Below, in pieces: positions 8,990 to 17,220 of a stretch of DNA of 64,000 nucleotides (its first letter is position 1; each line of letters begins with the position of its first letter). The stretch covers positions 868,001-932,000 of the forward strand of contig NZ_CP048279.1 of NCBI RefSeq assembly GCF_010365305.1, given 5' to 3'. The notes beneath the pieces were generated by a model. The model was not told the origin of the DNA. It made no database searches and saw only the letters and a program-made list of their open reading frames with translations. This DNA comes from Staphylococcus sp. MI 10-1553. GTDB lineage: Bacteria > Bacillota > Bacilli > Staphylococcales > Staphylococcaceae. Both the position numbers and the translations under genes were made by a program.

Positions 8990-11528
8990 AAAGAATCAAT
9001 TGATGGAAGCTATTGATTTACTTAAAACGGATTATTTGCTCGGTTTGAATCGATTAGAAGAAACTTTAAATGCAAGTGATGTGGCGATGTATTTAAAGTT
9101 ACTAGAAAAAAATGGCAAACTGGACTTTATGCATCAGTTTAAGGATGAATTAGAAAAAGAAAAAGCGAGTAATGGTTCTCGCATTTTGAAAAAAGCACAG
9201 TATCAAATTGGCATGATTGCAGATGAGTTTTTATACAATTCATTTAAAGATACAGCGGACATCACTTTTATTCCGAGTGATGCTGAAATTGAAAAAATGC
9301 AGTTTGACTTTGTGATCGTGGCGACGACATGGCGAGGGATTGATGCATCATGGCAAGGTATCGCCAGTCCTAAAAGTAGAATGCGGGCACATCTCATGCA
9401 ATTACTTGATGAACTCATTGAGCGTCAAATTCCGTTAGTCTTTTATTCTAAAGAAGACCCCGTCAACTTCCATTTATTTAAAGATATTGCACGAAAATGT
9501 GATTATATTTTCACGACTGCACAAGAAATGGTTCAAGATTATATTGAATACACGAATAATACAAATGTGAAAGTTTTACAATTTGGGGTGAATCCACATT
9601 ATCATAATCCGATTGGAACGAGAACCGATGAAGCGGCGAAAAATAAAGATAACGTCATTTTCGCCGGCAGTTGGACTAAAAAATATCCACAAAGAAATAA
9701 AGATTTAGCACGTATGTTTGATGGTTTGAGTTTAAGTGGCAACGATTTAACGATTTTTGACCGTAATTTACACCTTGAAAGAGAACGCTATTTATTCCCT
9801 AGCAAGTATATACCTTATCTGACCGGTCCGTTAAGTCATGATGAACTGATGAAAGTACATAAGATTTTTAGATGGGCACTCAACGTGAATTCAGTCAAGT
9901 ATTCGGACACGATGTTTGCCAATCGCGTTTTTGAATTACAAGCATTCGGTAATTTGATGATTTCTAATTATTCAGTCGGCGTGAACAATCAATTTCCTAA
10001 TGTGTTGATGGTGAATGATGTATCGGATGTCGGCCCTATTTTAAATCGGTATTCGGAGCACGAGTTGAGAGCCTTTCAAGCGAAGAATATACGAAATGTG
10101 ATGCTAGAACATACGACTTATCACCGTATCAATGAAATTGCGAACTTTATGGGATTAACGAGCACTGCTGTCCAACCTGTCATTGGTGTCGTCGTACGAG
10201 AAAGAACAGAATCTCTAGTAGAGATGTTTCAACGTCAAATGAATGTGAAGAAAATTTTATTAACCGAACAAGAACTGAACGACCGCATACATGAATTAGA
10301 TTTTGTGACTTTTTTTGATGACAACTACATTTATGAAGAATATTACTTAGCTGATTTACTCAGTGCATTTTATTATACCGATGTCGATTTCGTACAAAAA
10401 ACTTTAAACACAGACGTCCAAGTACATGACTATGCTGAGACGTATGATGAGCCACATTTAACGCTATTTGATGTACAAGCTTATCAGTCTGGAGAGCTCA
10501 AATTCGGATACACATTAGATGATGCTGAAATCTTTGACAATGAAAAACAAATTTTAAGTCAAAATGATTTAGTCAGTGTGATTGTTCCGATCCATAATAA
10601 TGGACGTTATTTAGAAGATAAATGTATGCGCAGTTTGAGACGTTCTTCAATGTTTGACCGCTTTGAAATTATTTTTGTGGACGATGGTTCTACAGACGAA
10701 GAAACACGTCATGTCATACAAAGATTAAGACGAAAATATCCGAATATCGTTTACTATCGATTTGAATCAGGTTCAGGTAGTGCTTCGAGACCACGTAATA
10801 AAGGTGTCGAACTTGCAACAACGCCATATATTACGTATTTAGATCCTGATAATGAAGCGATAGGGGATGGCTATGTGCAATTGTATGAAAAATTAAAAGA
10901 AAATCCCTCTATCGATATGGTAGTAGGCAACATTATTAAAGAAGACAATCGTAAAAGATCCGTTTTTAATTATTACGGCACGATTAAAAAATATAATCAT
11001 GATGACCCTTTGATTACAAATACGAAAAAGTTTCTTAAAACGGCAGGCCTACGTGCTCAAAGTATTCAAGCGTTAATGATTAAAGCAGAAGTGATTAAGA
11101 ACAATCACATCAAAATGGTGGAAGGTGCTGCCGGGCAGGATACCGTCTTCTTTCAAGAACTGATGTTATATTCTAAAAAAGTGTTAGGTATCAAAGTGCC
11201 CATTCATATGTACTATGCTGCAGTAAGTGGATCAGTCACGAACTCGACTTCAAAAAAATTATTTGATAAGTACTATAAACTCGAACTGGAACGCATTCCT
11301 TTTCTAGAGCAACATCAACTCATGGATGCCTATATGGAACAGCGTTTTAATTTGTATCTGAAAGGTTGGTACAGACCTCGTCTAGATATCGTGAAAGCGG
11401 AAGAACGACCAGCAGCCATTCAACGATTTTTAGATATTTATCAGTTATACGAAAAATATGAGCGACCACAAGATATTGAATTAGACGATTACATTAAGGC
11501 GTTAAAAAAAGAAGTGAAACAGCGATAA
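8967..11528 (+). CDS. Two-domain glycosyltransferase (CgeB-like GT fused to GT2)
   Basis: 853 residues. The first half resembles CgeB/GT4-like glycosyltransferases: a nucleotide-sugar-binding half with FAGSWTKKYPQRNKDL (about residue 228) and the acceptor-recognition loop FELQAFGNLMISNYSVG. The second half, from about residue 533, is a canonical GT2 domain: VSVIVPIHNNGRYLEDKCM, then the FVDDGSTDEE nucleotide-binding aspartates and TYLDPDNEAIGDGY as the metal-binding DxD region. Two active sites in one chain suggest that it adds two different sugars or a disaccharide repeat, as polymerising synthases do. No membrane segments are seen. It is the largest protein of the locus and translationally coupled to the gene before it. 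Confidence 0.8.
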   Translation: MANQPQTKKNQLMEAIDLLKTDYLLGLNRLEETLNASDVAMYLKLLEKNGKLDFMHQFKDELEKEKASNGSRILKKAQYQIGMIADEFLYNSFKDTADITFIPSDAEIEKMQFDFVIVATTWRGIDASWQGIASPKSRMRAHLMQLLDELIERQIPLVFYSKEDPVNFHLFKDIARKCDYIFTTAQEMVQDYIEYTNNTNVKVLQFGVNPHYHNPIGTRTDEAAKNKDNVIFAGSWTKKYPQRNKDLARMFDGLSLSGNDLTIFDRNLHLERERYLFPSKYIPYLTGPLSHDELMKVHKIFRWALNVNSVKYSDTMFANRVFELQAFGNLMISNYSVGVNNQFPNVLMVNDVSDVGPILNRYSEHELRAFQAKNIRNVMLEHTTYHRINEIANFMGLTSTAVQPVIGVVVRERTESLVEMFQRQMNVKKILLTEQELNDRIHELDFVTFFDDNYIYEEYYLADLLSAFYYTDVDFVQKTLNTDVQVHDYAETYDEPHLTLFDVQAYQSGELKFGYTLDDAEIFDNEKQILSQNDLVSVIVPIHNNGRYLEDKCMRSLRRSSMFDRFEIIFVDDGSTDEETRHVIQRLRRKYPNIVYYRFESGSGSASRPRNKGVELATTPYITYLDPDNEAIGDGYVQLYEKLKENPSIDMVVGNIIKEDNRKRSVFNYYGTIKKYNHDDPLITNTKKFLKTAGLRAQSIQALMIKAEVIKNNHIKMVEGAAGQDTVFFQELMLYSKKVLGIKVPIHMYYAAVSGSVTNSTSKKLFDKYYKLELERIPFLEQHQLMDAYMEQRFNLYLKGWYRPRLDIVKAEERPAAIQRFLDIYQLYEKYERPQDIELDDYIKALKKEVKQR

Positions 11529-11540
11529 GGGGGATGGCAG

Positions 11541-13409
11541 ATGTACGATGACTTACAATTAATCAATTTTGCTAAAAGTTTTTTTATACTGCCAAATGAA
11601 CAACCGTTTGAAGTAGACGGTTACTATCGCCAAAAGATCAGTCAAAAAACGATTTATTTTACGCCAGATTTGAGTCATATCACTTTTTCAGTGCGAGGCT
11701 ATCAAATCCTTATTCTTGGAGAGTTGATAGACGTGAGGGACAGTATGAAGTCGGTTGATATGATTGTAAGTGATCTGTTGCAACATCCCGTCGATTCTGA
11801 TGCCTTTCTAAATGAAATGTCTTTTTTCAATGGCAGATACGGTTTGTTCATCGCTTTAGAAGATAAACTGTATTTTTATAACGATGCGACTTCATTTCTT
11901 TCATTGTATTACCATGATGTGCAACCGGTTTATGCATCTCATTCAAAGTTATTACATCAACTGTTACAACAAATTTACAGTATAGAAGAACGACGCATAG
12001 CAGACAAAATGCGTGGCTTTCTTGATTTAAGCAAATATGAAAATATATATAAATTCAATGCGAATATGCGTTTTGAACTGAATGAGCATGCATTAAAAAG
12101 GATATATCCAATTGTTCAGCATCAAACCTTGGATACCTCTCGCGTTGTCGAACAAGCCATTCCGTTGATGCGAGAGATGGTGGCCTATATTTATCGTATG
12201 GGCCGACCTGTTGTGATGTCACTAACAGGCGGCTCTGATTCAAGAGTATCCCTTGCACTATTGAAAGACAAGTTACCGCAAACGTTATTTTTTACGTATT
12301 TAAAGACGGATGAACAGGAAGTCACGCGTGCACAAAAGAGAATATATGATATGGATCAAAAAGCGGTGCACTTTCTTGTGGATCAACTGCATTTAAAGCA
12401 TCATTTTTTCAACATTAATCATAACGATGGAGATCAAGCAGTGGCTGATTTATATGCACATTACGAATCCGGTCATTCTGAAAATATGATTCATTACTAT
12501 AGTCAACATGACCAATTTCAAAACGTATCGCATGTGAAATCGTCAGTTTTTGAGCTAGCAAAAGGGATTAGACCTAGAGAAGTCGAACAGCAATATGACA
12601 AGATCGAGGCATATGTCCCGTATATAGAAAAATGGTCGCCTATTAAACAGAAATCATGGATTCAACATGCATTCGCACAATTTATAGCAAGAAATGAAAT
12701 GAGCGCATGTGTAGAAAATGGCTATCATCCCTATGATGTTTTGTATCTAGAGTCAAGAATGAATGGGTGGCATAGTGCCATTATTCAAGAAAGCGACCCT
12801 TACATGGAGGTTTATAACTTAATTCATTGTCGTTTCATTTTATTTCAATTGATGCAAATGGATTATGAGGAGCGAAAACGGCATGCATTTCATAAAGCTG
12901 TAATTGACCAGTGTTGGCCGCTGCTTCACTTTTTTGGGGTTAATACAGATAAAAATTTATACAATCAATACCAGGACCTTGAAAAACAATTTGAAGTATA
13001 TAAAAATAATCAAGAAAATGCAAAAGAATTAAAATTAGATTACGATACACAAGATTTTGATCAAACATTTGAGCAGCAAAGTATTCATTTTAAGTTGAAT
13101 CATCAAAAGTTTCTTGAACATGAAGCTTATCGTTTAAATATTACAAATCAACGCGATGAAGCCGTACCTATTGATATTCGTACATTTTATAAAAATCGTA
13201 AAGGCCGAGCACGTATTTTTATCACAATTGGTCATGCGAAGTACGATATCGTGGATTTAGGATATGAAAGTATAGAGAAAACTATCGCACCGCATTCGCA
13301 ACTCACTATTCTCGTTCAATCGAGGAAAGATATCGATAAGCATTCTTGGATAGAAGCGGCTAAATTTCAAATTAAAGAAATTGATTTACATAAGAAGGTT
13401 ATAGAATGA
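11541..13409 (+). CDS. Asparagine-synthase-like (PP-loop) enzyme, polysaccharide locus
   Basis: 622 residues. The N-terminal 190 residues follow the class II glutamine amidotransferase fold pattern (strands such as ILILGELIDV and FFNGRYGLFI, then LYFYNDATSFLSLYY), but residue 2 is tyrosine. The nucleophilic Cys that normally follows the initiator Met is absent, so glutamine hydrolysis is unlikely. The ATP pyrophosphatase signature SLTGGSDSR lies at about 227-235, and the AsnB-like C-terminal domain follows. A further beta-rich extension (about 500-620) has no family that I recognise. Related enzymes in polysaccharide loci, such as WbpS, amidate uronic acids. With a UDP-ManNAc dehydrogenase in the same locus, amidation or other acyl-adenylate chemistry on ManNAcA is a reasonable inference. 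The stop overlaps the next start by 4 bases. Confidence 0.72.
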   Translation: MYDDLQLINFAKSFFILPNEQPFEVDGYYRQKISQKTIYFTPDLSHITFSVRGYQILILGELIDVRDSMKSVDMIVSDLLQHPVDSDAFLNEMSFFNGRYGLFIALEDKLYFYNDATSFLSLYYHDVQPVYASHSKLLHQLLQQIYSIEERRIADKMRGFLDLSKYENIYKFNANMRFELNEHALKRIYPIVQHQTLDTSRVVEQAIPLMREMVAYIYRMGRPVVMSLTGGSDSRVSLALLKDKLPQTLFFTYLKTDEQEVTRAQKRIYDMDQKAVHFLVDQLHLKHHFFNINHNDGDQAVADLYAHYESGHSENMIHYYSQHDQFQNVSHVKSSVFELAKGIRPREVEQQYDKIEAYVPYIEKWSPIKQKSWIQHAFAQFIARNEMSACVENGYHPYDVLYLESRMNGWHSAIIQESDPYMEVYNLIHCRFILFQLMQMDYEERKRHAFHKAVIDQCWPLLHFFGVNTDKNLYNQYQDLEKQFEVYKNNQENAKELKLDYDTQDFDQTFEQQSIHFKLNHQKFLEHEAYRLNITNQRDEAVPIDIRTFYKNRKGRARIFITIGHAKYDIVDLGYESIEKTIAPHSQLTILVQSRKDIDKHSWIEAAKFQIKEIDLHKKVIE

Positions 13410-14215
13410 GAGCAATCATAGAAATCTTTAAAGAACAAATCACGAATTTACCTAAAATTTTTAAATTAGCTATTTATAATATGAAGAGTCAATATGCCAA
13501 TCATTATTTAGGTATCTTTTGGAACATTTTGCAGCCGGTTCTCCAAGTGGCCATCTACTATATTGTGTTTGGTTTAGGGCTAAGGGGAAGTAATAGCTCA
13601 ATCATGGGTGTACCTTTTATTGTTCATTTAATCTCAGGTTTATTTCCTTGGCTATTTATTTCTCAAGGTATCAATTCCGGTGCGTCAGCGATTCAAAAAA
13701 ATATTGGATTGTTAGCTAAGATGAAATTTCCTTCTTCCATTTTTATATCGATTGCGCTAACGAATAATATGATCAATTTAATGATTACAACAAGTATCGT
13801 GTTTGTCATTTCATTAGTGAATCATTATGTTCCGTGGTGGCATTACGTATGGTTTATTTATTTTTTGATCGGATCTTTTTCCATCATTTTCGGTATTTCT
13901 TTAATAATGAGCACCCTGACTGTCATTGTGAGAGATACAAAAAATTTGTTGCAAAATGTTATTCGCATGCTCTTCTTTATGACACCGGTATTTTGGGTGT
14001 TAGAGGAACAACATGGCATTTTAGCTAAGTTAGCAAGCTTAAATCCTTTTGCATATCTTGTGGGTGTTTACCGCACCGCATTCGTTCATCACCAAACGGC
14101 TGTGTATGGGACATGGTCTGATCATATTTATTTTTGGATGACGGTTTTTTTACTCATTTTAATTGGTTCAGTCATTCATATGAAATTCAGAAAGAGAATT
14201 CTAGATTATATATAG
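13406..14215 (+). CDS. ABC-2 type polysaccharide export permease (TagG/Wzm-like)
   Basis: 269 residues with about six membrane segments. The N-terminal amphipathic stretch contains the family motif LGIFWNILQPVLQ, and the middle contains LFPWLFISQGINSG. The C-terminal region reads LNPFAYLVGVYR, typical of TagG/TarG/Wzm permeases that move undecaprenyl-linked polymers across the membrane. It is translationally coupled to the asparagine-synthase-like gene and pairs with the ATPase at 15423. In S. aureus the wall-teichoic-acid exporter TarGH is encoded elsewhere, so this is probably a second, dedicated exporter (inference). Confidence 0.85.
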   Translation: MRAIIEIFKEQITNLPKIFKLAIYNMKSQYANHYLGIFWNILQPVLQVAIYYIVFGLGLRGSNSSIMGVPFIVHLISGLFPWLFISQGINSGASAIQKNIGLLAKMKFPSSIFISIALTNNMINLMITTSIVFVISLVNHYVPWWHYVWFIYFLIGSFSIIFGISLIMSTLTVIVRDTKNLLQNVIRMLFFMTPVFWVLEEQHGILAKLASLNPFAYLVGVYRTAFVHHQTAVYGTWSDHIYFWMTVFLLILIGSVIHMKFRKRILDYI

Positions 14216-14226
14216 GGGCTTAAAAT

Positions 14227-15417
14227 ATGAAATCGAAAAAACTCTTAATGATTACACAAAACTTTTATCCCGAATTAGGTTCAGCAGCGAATCGAATGAA
14301 AATGTTGTTCAAACATTTTACCAAGGAAAGTGTTATTACAAACGTTTTAACGACGCAACCTTCATATCCTAATCATGAGTTGTTTCAAGATCGAAGTTAT
14401 TTTGATGATGAAATGATTAATCGCTATGAAAATAACAGGATTGTGCGGATGCAGATGATTTTTGAAAAGCAAAATAAAAATCTCTTCGCAAGACTCATTT
14501 ACTATATCGAGCAATATGTGAGGGTCAGATATTATATTTTCAAGCATAAAAATAACTATGACTATATTTATGTCACGAGCCCTAATATTTTTATAGCTTG
14601 GGCGACGTTGTTTATGAAAAAAGCAAAAAGACCAGATTATATTTTAGAGGTCCGTGATTTGTGGCCAGATAGTGTGAATGGCATTAAAGGTATTAATCTT
14701 AAATTGACGTGGCCTATACTCAAGCGACTAGAGCAGTTGATGTATCATCGTGCGGATAAAATTGTAATCAATAATGAAGGGTTTCGGCAACATATTCAGG
14801 ATATGTTAGACAAAAATAAACCGATTCAATTTATTCCTAATTCAGTCAGTGAAGCAGAGCGTTTTACCGAAGAAAAGTATACAGAATTCCATGTGATTTA
14901 CACTGGAAATATTGGTTACGCACAAGACGTCAATCATTTAATCGAATTATTTAAAGGGCTGAATGACAATCAAATTCATGTTACAGCGATTGTGTATGGT
15001 GTAAAAGCACCAAAATTTAGAAAAGCTGTTCAACATTTAGATTACGTTACGCTTAAACCTGCCATGAGTCGTGAACAGTGTCTTCAAGAAATTTCGAAAC
15101 ATCACGTAGCACTATCAATTTTAAATGAAAATGATACGTTTTTAAATGTGTTACCTGGAAAGATTGTAGATGCAATAGGGGTCAATACACTTCCTGTCAC
15201 TAATATAGGTGGAAAGATGGCTGAAGATATCAATACTTATCAAATGGGTTTTGCTAAAAAGAAAGCGACACCTGAAGTATTATTAGAGCAAATCTTAACT
15301 TATAGAGATTCACCTTCATATTTAGGAGCCCAATTGAAAAATGTCAGACAGTATCGGGATCAATTTTTAAACTGGGAAAAGAATATTAAAATATTAATTA
15401 GCTTCCTTAAGGAGTGA
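14227..15417 (+). CDS. GT4-family glycosyltransferase
   Basis: 396 residues with a GT-B fold. The N-terminus MITQNFYPELGSAANRM is characteristic of WbuB/WcaI-like GT4 enzymes, the hinge region reads EVRDLWPDSVNGI, and the donor-binding half starts IPNSVSEAERF and contains YTGNIGYAQDVNHLIELF. The C-terminal donor-site region (LPGKIVDAIGVN) is present. This group often transfers HexNAc residues to lipid-linked acceptors. It starts 12 bases after the permease stop and lies between the two exporter subunit genes. Confidence 0.83.
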   Translation: MKSKKLLMITQNFYPELGSAANRMKMLFKHFTKESVITNVLTTQPSYPNHELFQDRSYFDDEMINRYENNRIVRMQMIFEKQNKNLFARLIYYIEQYVRVRYYIFKHKNNYDYIYVTSPNIFIAWATLFMKKAKRPDYILEVRDLWPDSVNGIKGINLKLTWPILKRLEQLMYHRADKIVINNEGFRQHIQDMLDKNKPIQFIPNSVSEAERFTEEKYTEFHVIYTGNIGYAQDVNHLIELFKGLNDNQIHVTAIVYGVKAPKFRKAVQHLDYVTLKPAMSREQCLQEISKHHVALSILNENDTFLNVLPGKIVDAIGVNTLPVTNIGGKMAEDINTYQMGFAKKKATPEVLLEQILTYRDSPSYLGAQLKNVRQYRDQFLNWEKNIKILISFLKE

Positions 15418-15422
15418 ACGGT

Positions 15423-16343
15423 ATGACAGAAACGCAATATAATGTAATATGTGAAAATGTGACAAAAATTTATGATCTGAACCGGAGTAGAAAAGACAAA
15501 TTACTCTCGTTATTCACTTTTGGAAAATCATATTCATTTAAACCTTACTATGCCTTAAAAGATGTAAGCTTTAAAGTAGAACGTGGCACATCAGTTGGCA
15601 TTATAGGATTAAATGGCTCCGGGAAGTCTACACTGTCTAACATATTAGGTCAAGTAGTGATGCCAACATATGGGAAAGTCAATACAGAGGGTAAACCTTC
15701 ATTAATTGCGATAGGAGCAGGTTTGAATCCCTCTTTTACGGGTGAAGAAAACATACGCTACAAATGTTTGATGCATGGCATGTCCACGAAAGAAATTAAT
15801 GAGAAATTTGATGAAATCGTGAAGTTTAGTGAACTGGATGAATTCATCTATCAACCGCTTAAATCTTATTCAAGTGGGATGAAGTCGAGACTAGGCTTTT
15901 CTATAGCGATTCATACAGACCCCGACATTTTAATAGTGGACGAAGCGCTATCTGTTGGTGATGAAACCTTTTCAAACAAATGTATTGAGCGAATGAAGGC
16001 ATTTCAAAAGGAAGGAAAAACGATCTTTTTTGTTTCTCATTCTGCAAGTCAAATTCGCAAAATGTGTGATAAAGCGCTATGGATTCATTACGGTCAAATG
16101 GTCGTGTATGATGATGTGAGTTCAGTCATTAAACGTTATAATGCATTAGTTCAAAAAATTAAACGCATGACTAAATCAGAACAAGTCGCGTATAAAAAAG
16201 AGAAGTTAAAGCAACAACAAGTCGGTAATTATGACGAATCAACTTTGTCACAACAGCGAGAAGTCTCGTTAATGACACATGGATTTATTGGTATCACTTT
16301 AGTAGCTTGGTTCGCGGCCATGTATTTTCAATTATTCGGATAA
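15423..16343 (+). CDS. ABC transporter ATP-binding protein (TagH/Wzt-like) with C-terminal membrane segment
   Basis: 306 residues. Walker A is GLNGSGKST (about residue 62), the signature SYSSGMKSRLGFS, Walker B ILIVDEALSVGD, and the H-loop FFVSHSASQ. The DEALSVGDETF stretch is specific to the teichoic acid and O-antigen exporter ATPases. ATG 15423 is chosen because GGAG lies eight bases upstream; a GTG at 15414 overlaps the preceding stop and is less likely. The last 20 residues form a hydrophobic segment (FIGITLVAWFAAMYFQLFG), so the ATPase is probably tethered to the membrane. B. subtilis TagH also has a C-terminal extension with a membrane segment, while S. aureus TarH is shorter. It works with the permease at 13406. 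Confidence 0.86.
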   Translation: MTETQYNVICENVTKIYDLNRSRKDKLLSLFTFGKSYSFKPYYALKDVSFKVERGTSVGIIGLNGSGKSTLSNILGQVVMPTYGKVNTEGKPSLIAIGAGLNPSFTGEENIRYKCLMHGMSTKEINEKFDEIVKFSELDEFIYQPLKSYSSGMKSRLGFSIAIHTDPDILIVDEALSVGDETFSNKCIERMKAFQKEGKTIFFVSHSASQIRKMCDKALWIHYGQMVVYDDVSSVIKRYNALVQKIKRMTKSEQVAYKKEKLKQQQVGNYDESTLSQQREVSLMTHGFIGITLVAWFAAMYFQLFG

Positions 16344-16362
16344 GATATAGGAGCGGTCTCAA

Positions 16363-17178
16363 ATGATTCAATTCAATTATGATACATTAACTCGAGAAGA
16401 CTTGTTAAAGGCAAATAATCAAAAAGTTAAACTTATTGTAGACGGCATCGATTTTTACATTTTTATTCATATTAAACCGAATACTCATCGACTTCTTGTT
16501 CATTCAAATGGTGCGATTGATAAAAAGAAGTCGACACCTCCAGTTTTTTTAAGAAAGAGTTGGCGAGAAGATTTTGACGCGCATTGCCTGTTTATAGACG
16601 ATCGTACTATTCACGATAGCTCGCTTAATTTAGGTTGGGGATTAGGCACAAAAGAGCGGCACTATATTGAAGATTATGCACGTATTAGTCAAAAGATAAG
16701 TGATCTTTTAAATGTAGAGGATGAAAACGTGACTTATTATGGGAGTTCGGGTGGTGGATTTATTTCACTGATGTTAGCCACGTCTCATAAAAACTCCCGC
16801 GTCGTTGTGAATAACCCACAAACTTATGTCCATAGATATGTTAGAAAAGCGGTGCTAAAGGCCTATCAGTTTGTTTTTGGAGATATGTCATTTGAAGAGG
16901 TCAATAAAAATTATGCGAAACGAGTCTCTTGTACTAGGCATATGAAGCGATGTAATCATGTCCCTGAAATACTCTACATACAAAACCGTTTAAGTCATCA
17001 GGATATGGAGGAACATGTGACACCTTTAATCAAAATGCTAGATAAATATAAGCTTGATAGTTCTCGCATTAATTTTCTGTTATACAGTGACAAGCAATCA
17101 GGACATAACCCGTTACCCAAAGATAAAACGGTTGAATTGGTCAACTTGTTTATGAAGAGGGAATTGAATATTTATTAG
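16363..17178 (+). CDS. Alpha/beta-hydrolase-like protein, polysaccharide locus
   Basis: 271 residues. The nucleophile elbow is YYGSSGGGF with Ser129 in a GxSxG setting, and a likely catalytic histidine is His248 (SGHNPLP). An acid between them cannot be fixed by eye. No signal peptide is seen, so it probably acts in the cytoplasm. Proteins of this type in glycan loci include esterases, and the accessory-Sec protein Asp2 is an acetyltransferase with the same fold. Acylation or deacylation of the polymer is therefore an inference. It begins 19 bases after the ATPase gene, after a ribosome-binding site reading ATAGGAG. Confidence 0.65.
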   Translation: MIQFNYDTLTREDLLKANNQKVKLIVDGIDFYIFIHIKPNTHRLLVHSNGAIDKKKSTPPVFLRKSWREDFDAHCLFIDDRTIHDSSLNLGWGLGTKERHYIEDYARISQKISDLLNVEDENVTYYGSSGGGFISLMLATSHKNSRVVVNNPQTYVHRYVRKAVLKAYQFVFGDMSFEEVNKNYAKRVSCTRHMKRCNHVPEILYIQNRLSHQDMEEHVTPLIKMLDKYKLDSSRINFLLYSDKQSGHNPLPKDKTVELVNLFMKRELNIY

Positions 17179-17220
17179 AAGCTGAATTTTAATGATAATC
17201 ACAACAAGGGAGATGACAAG

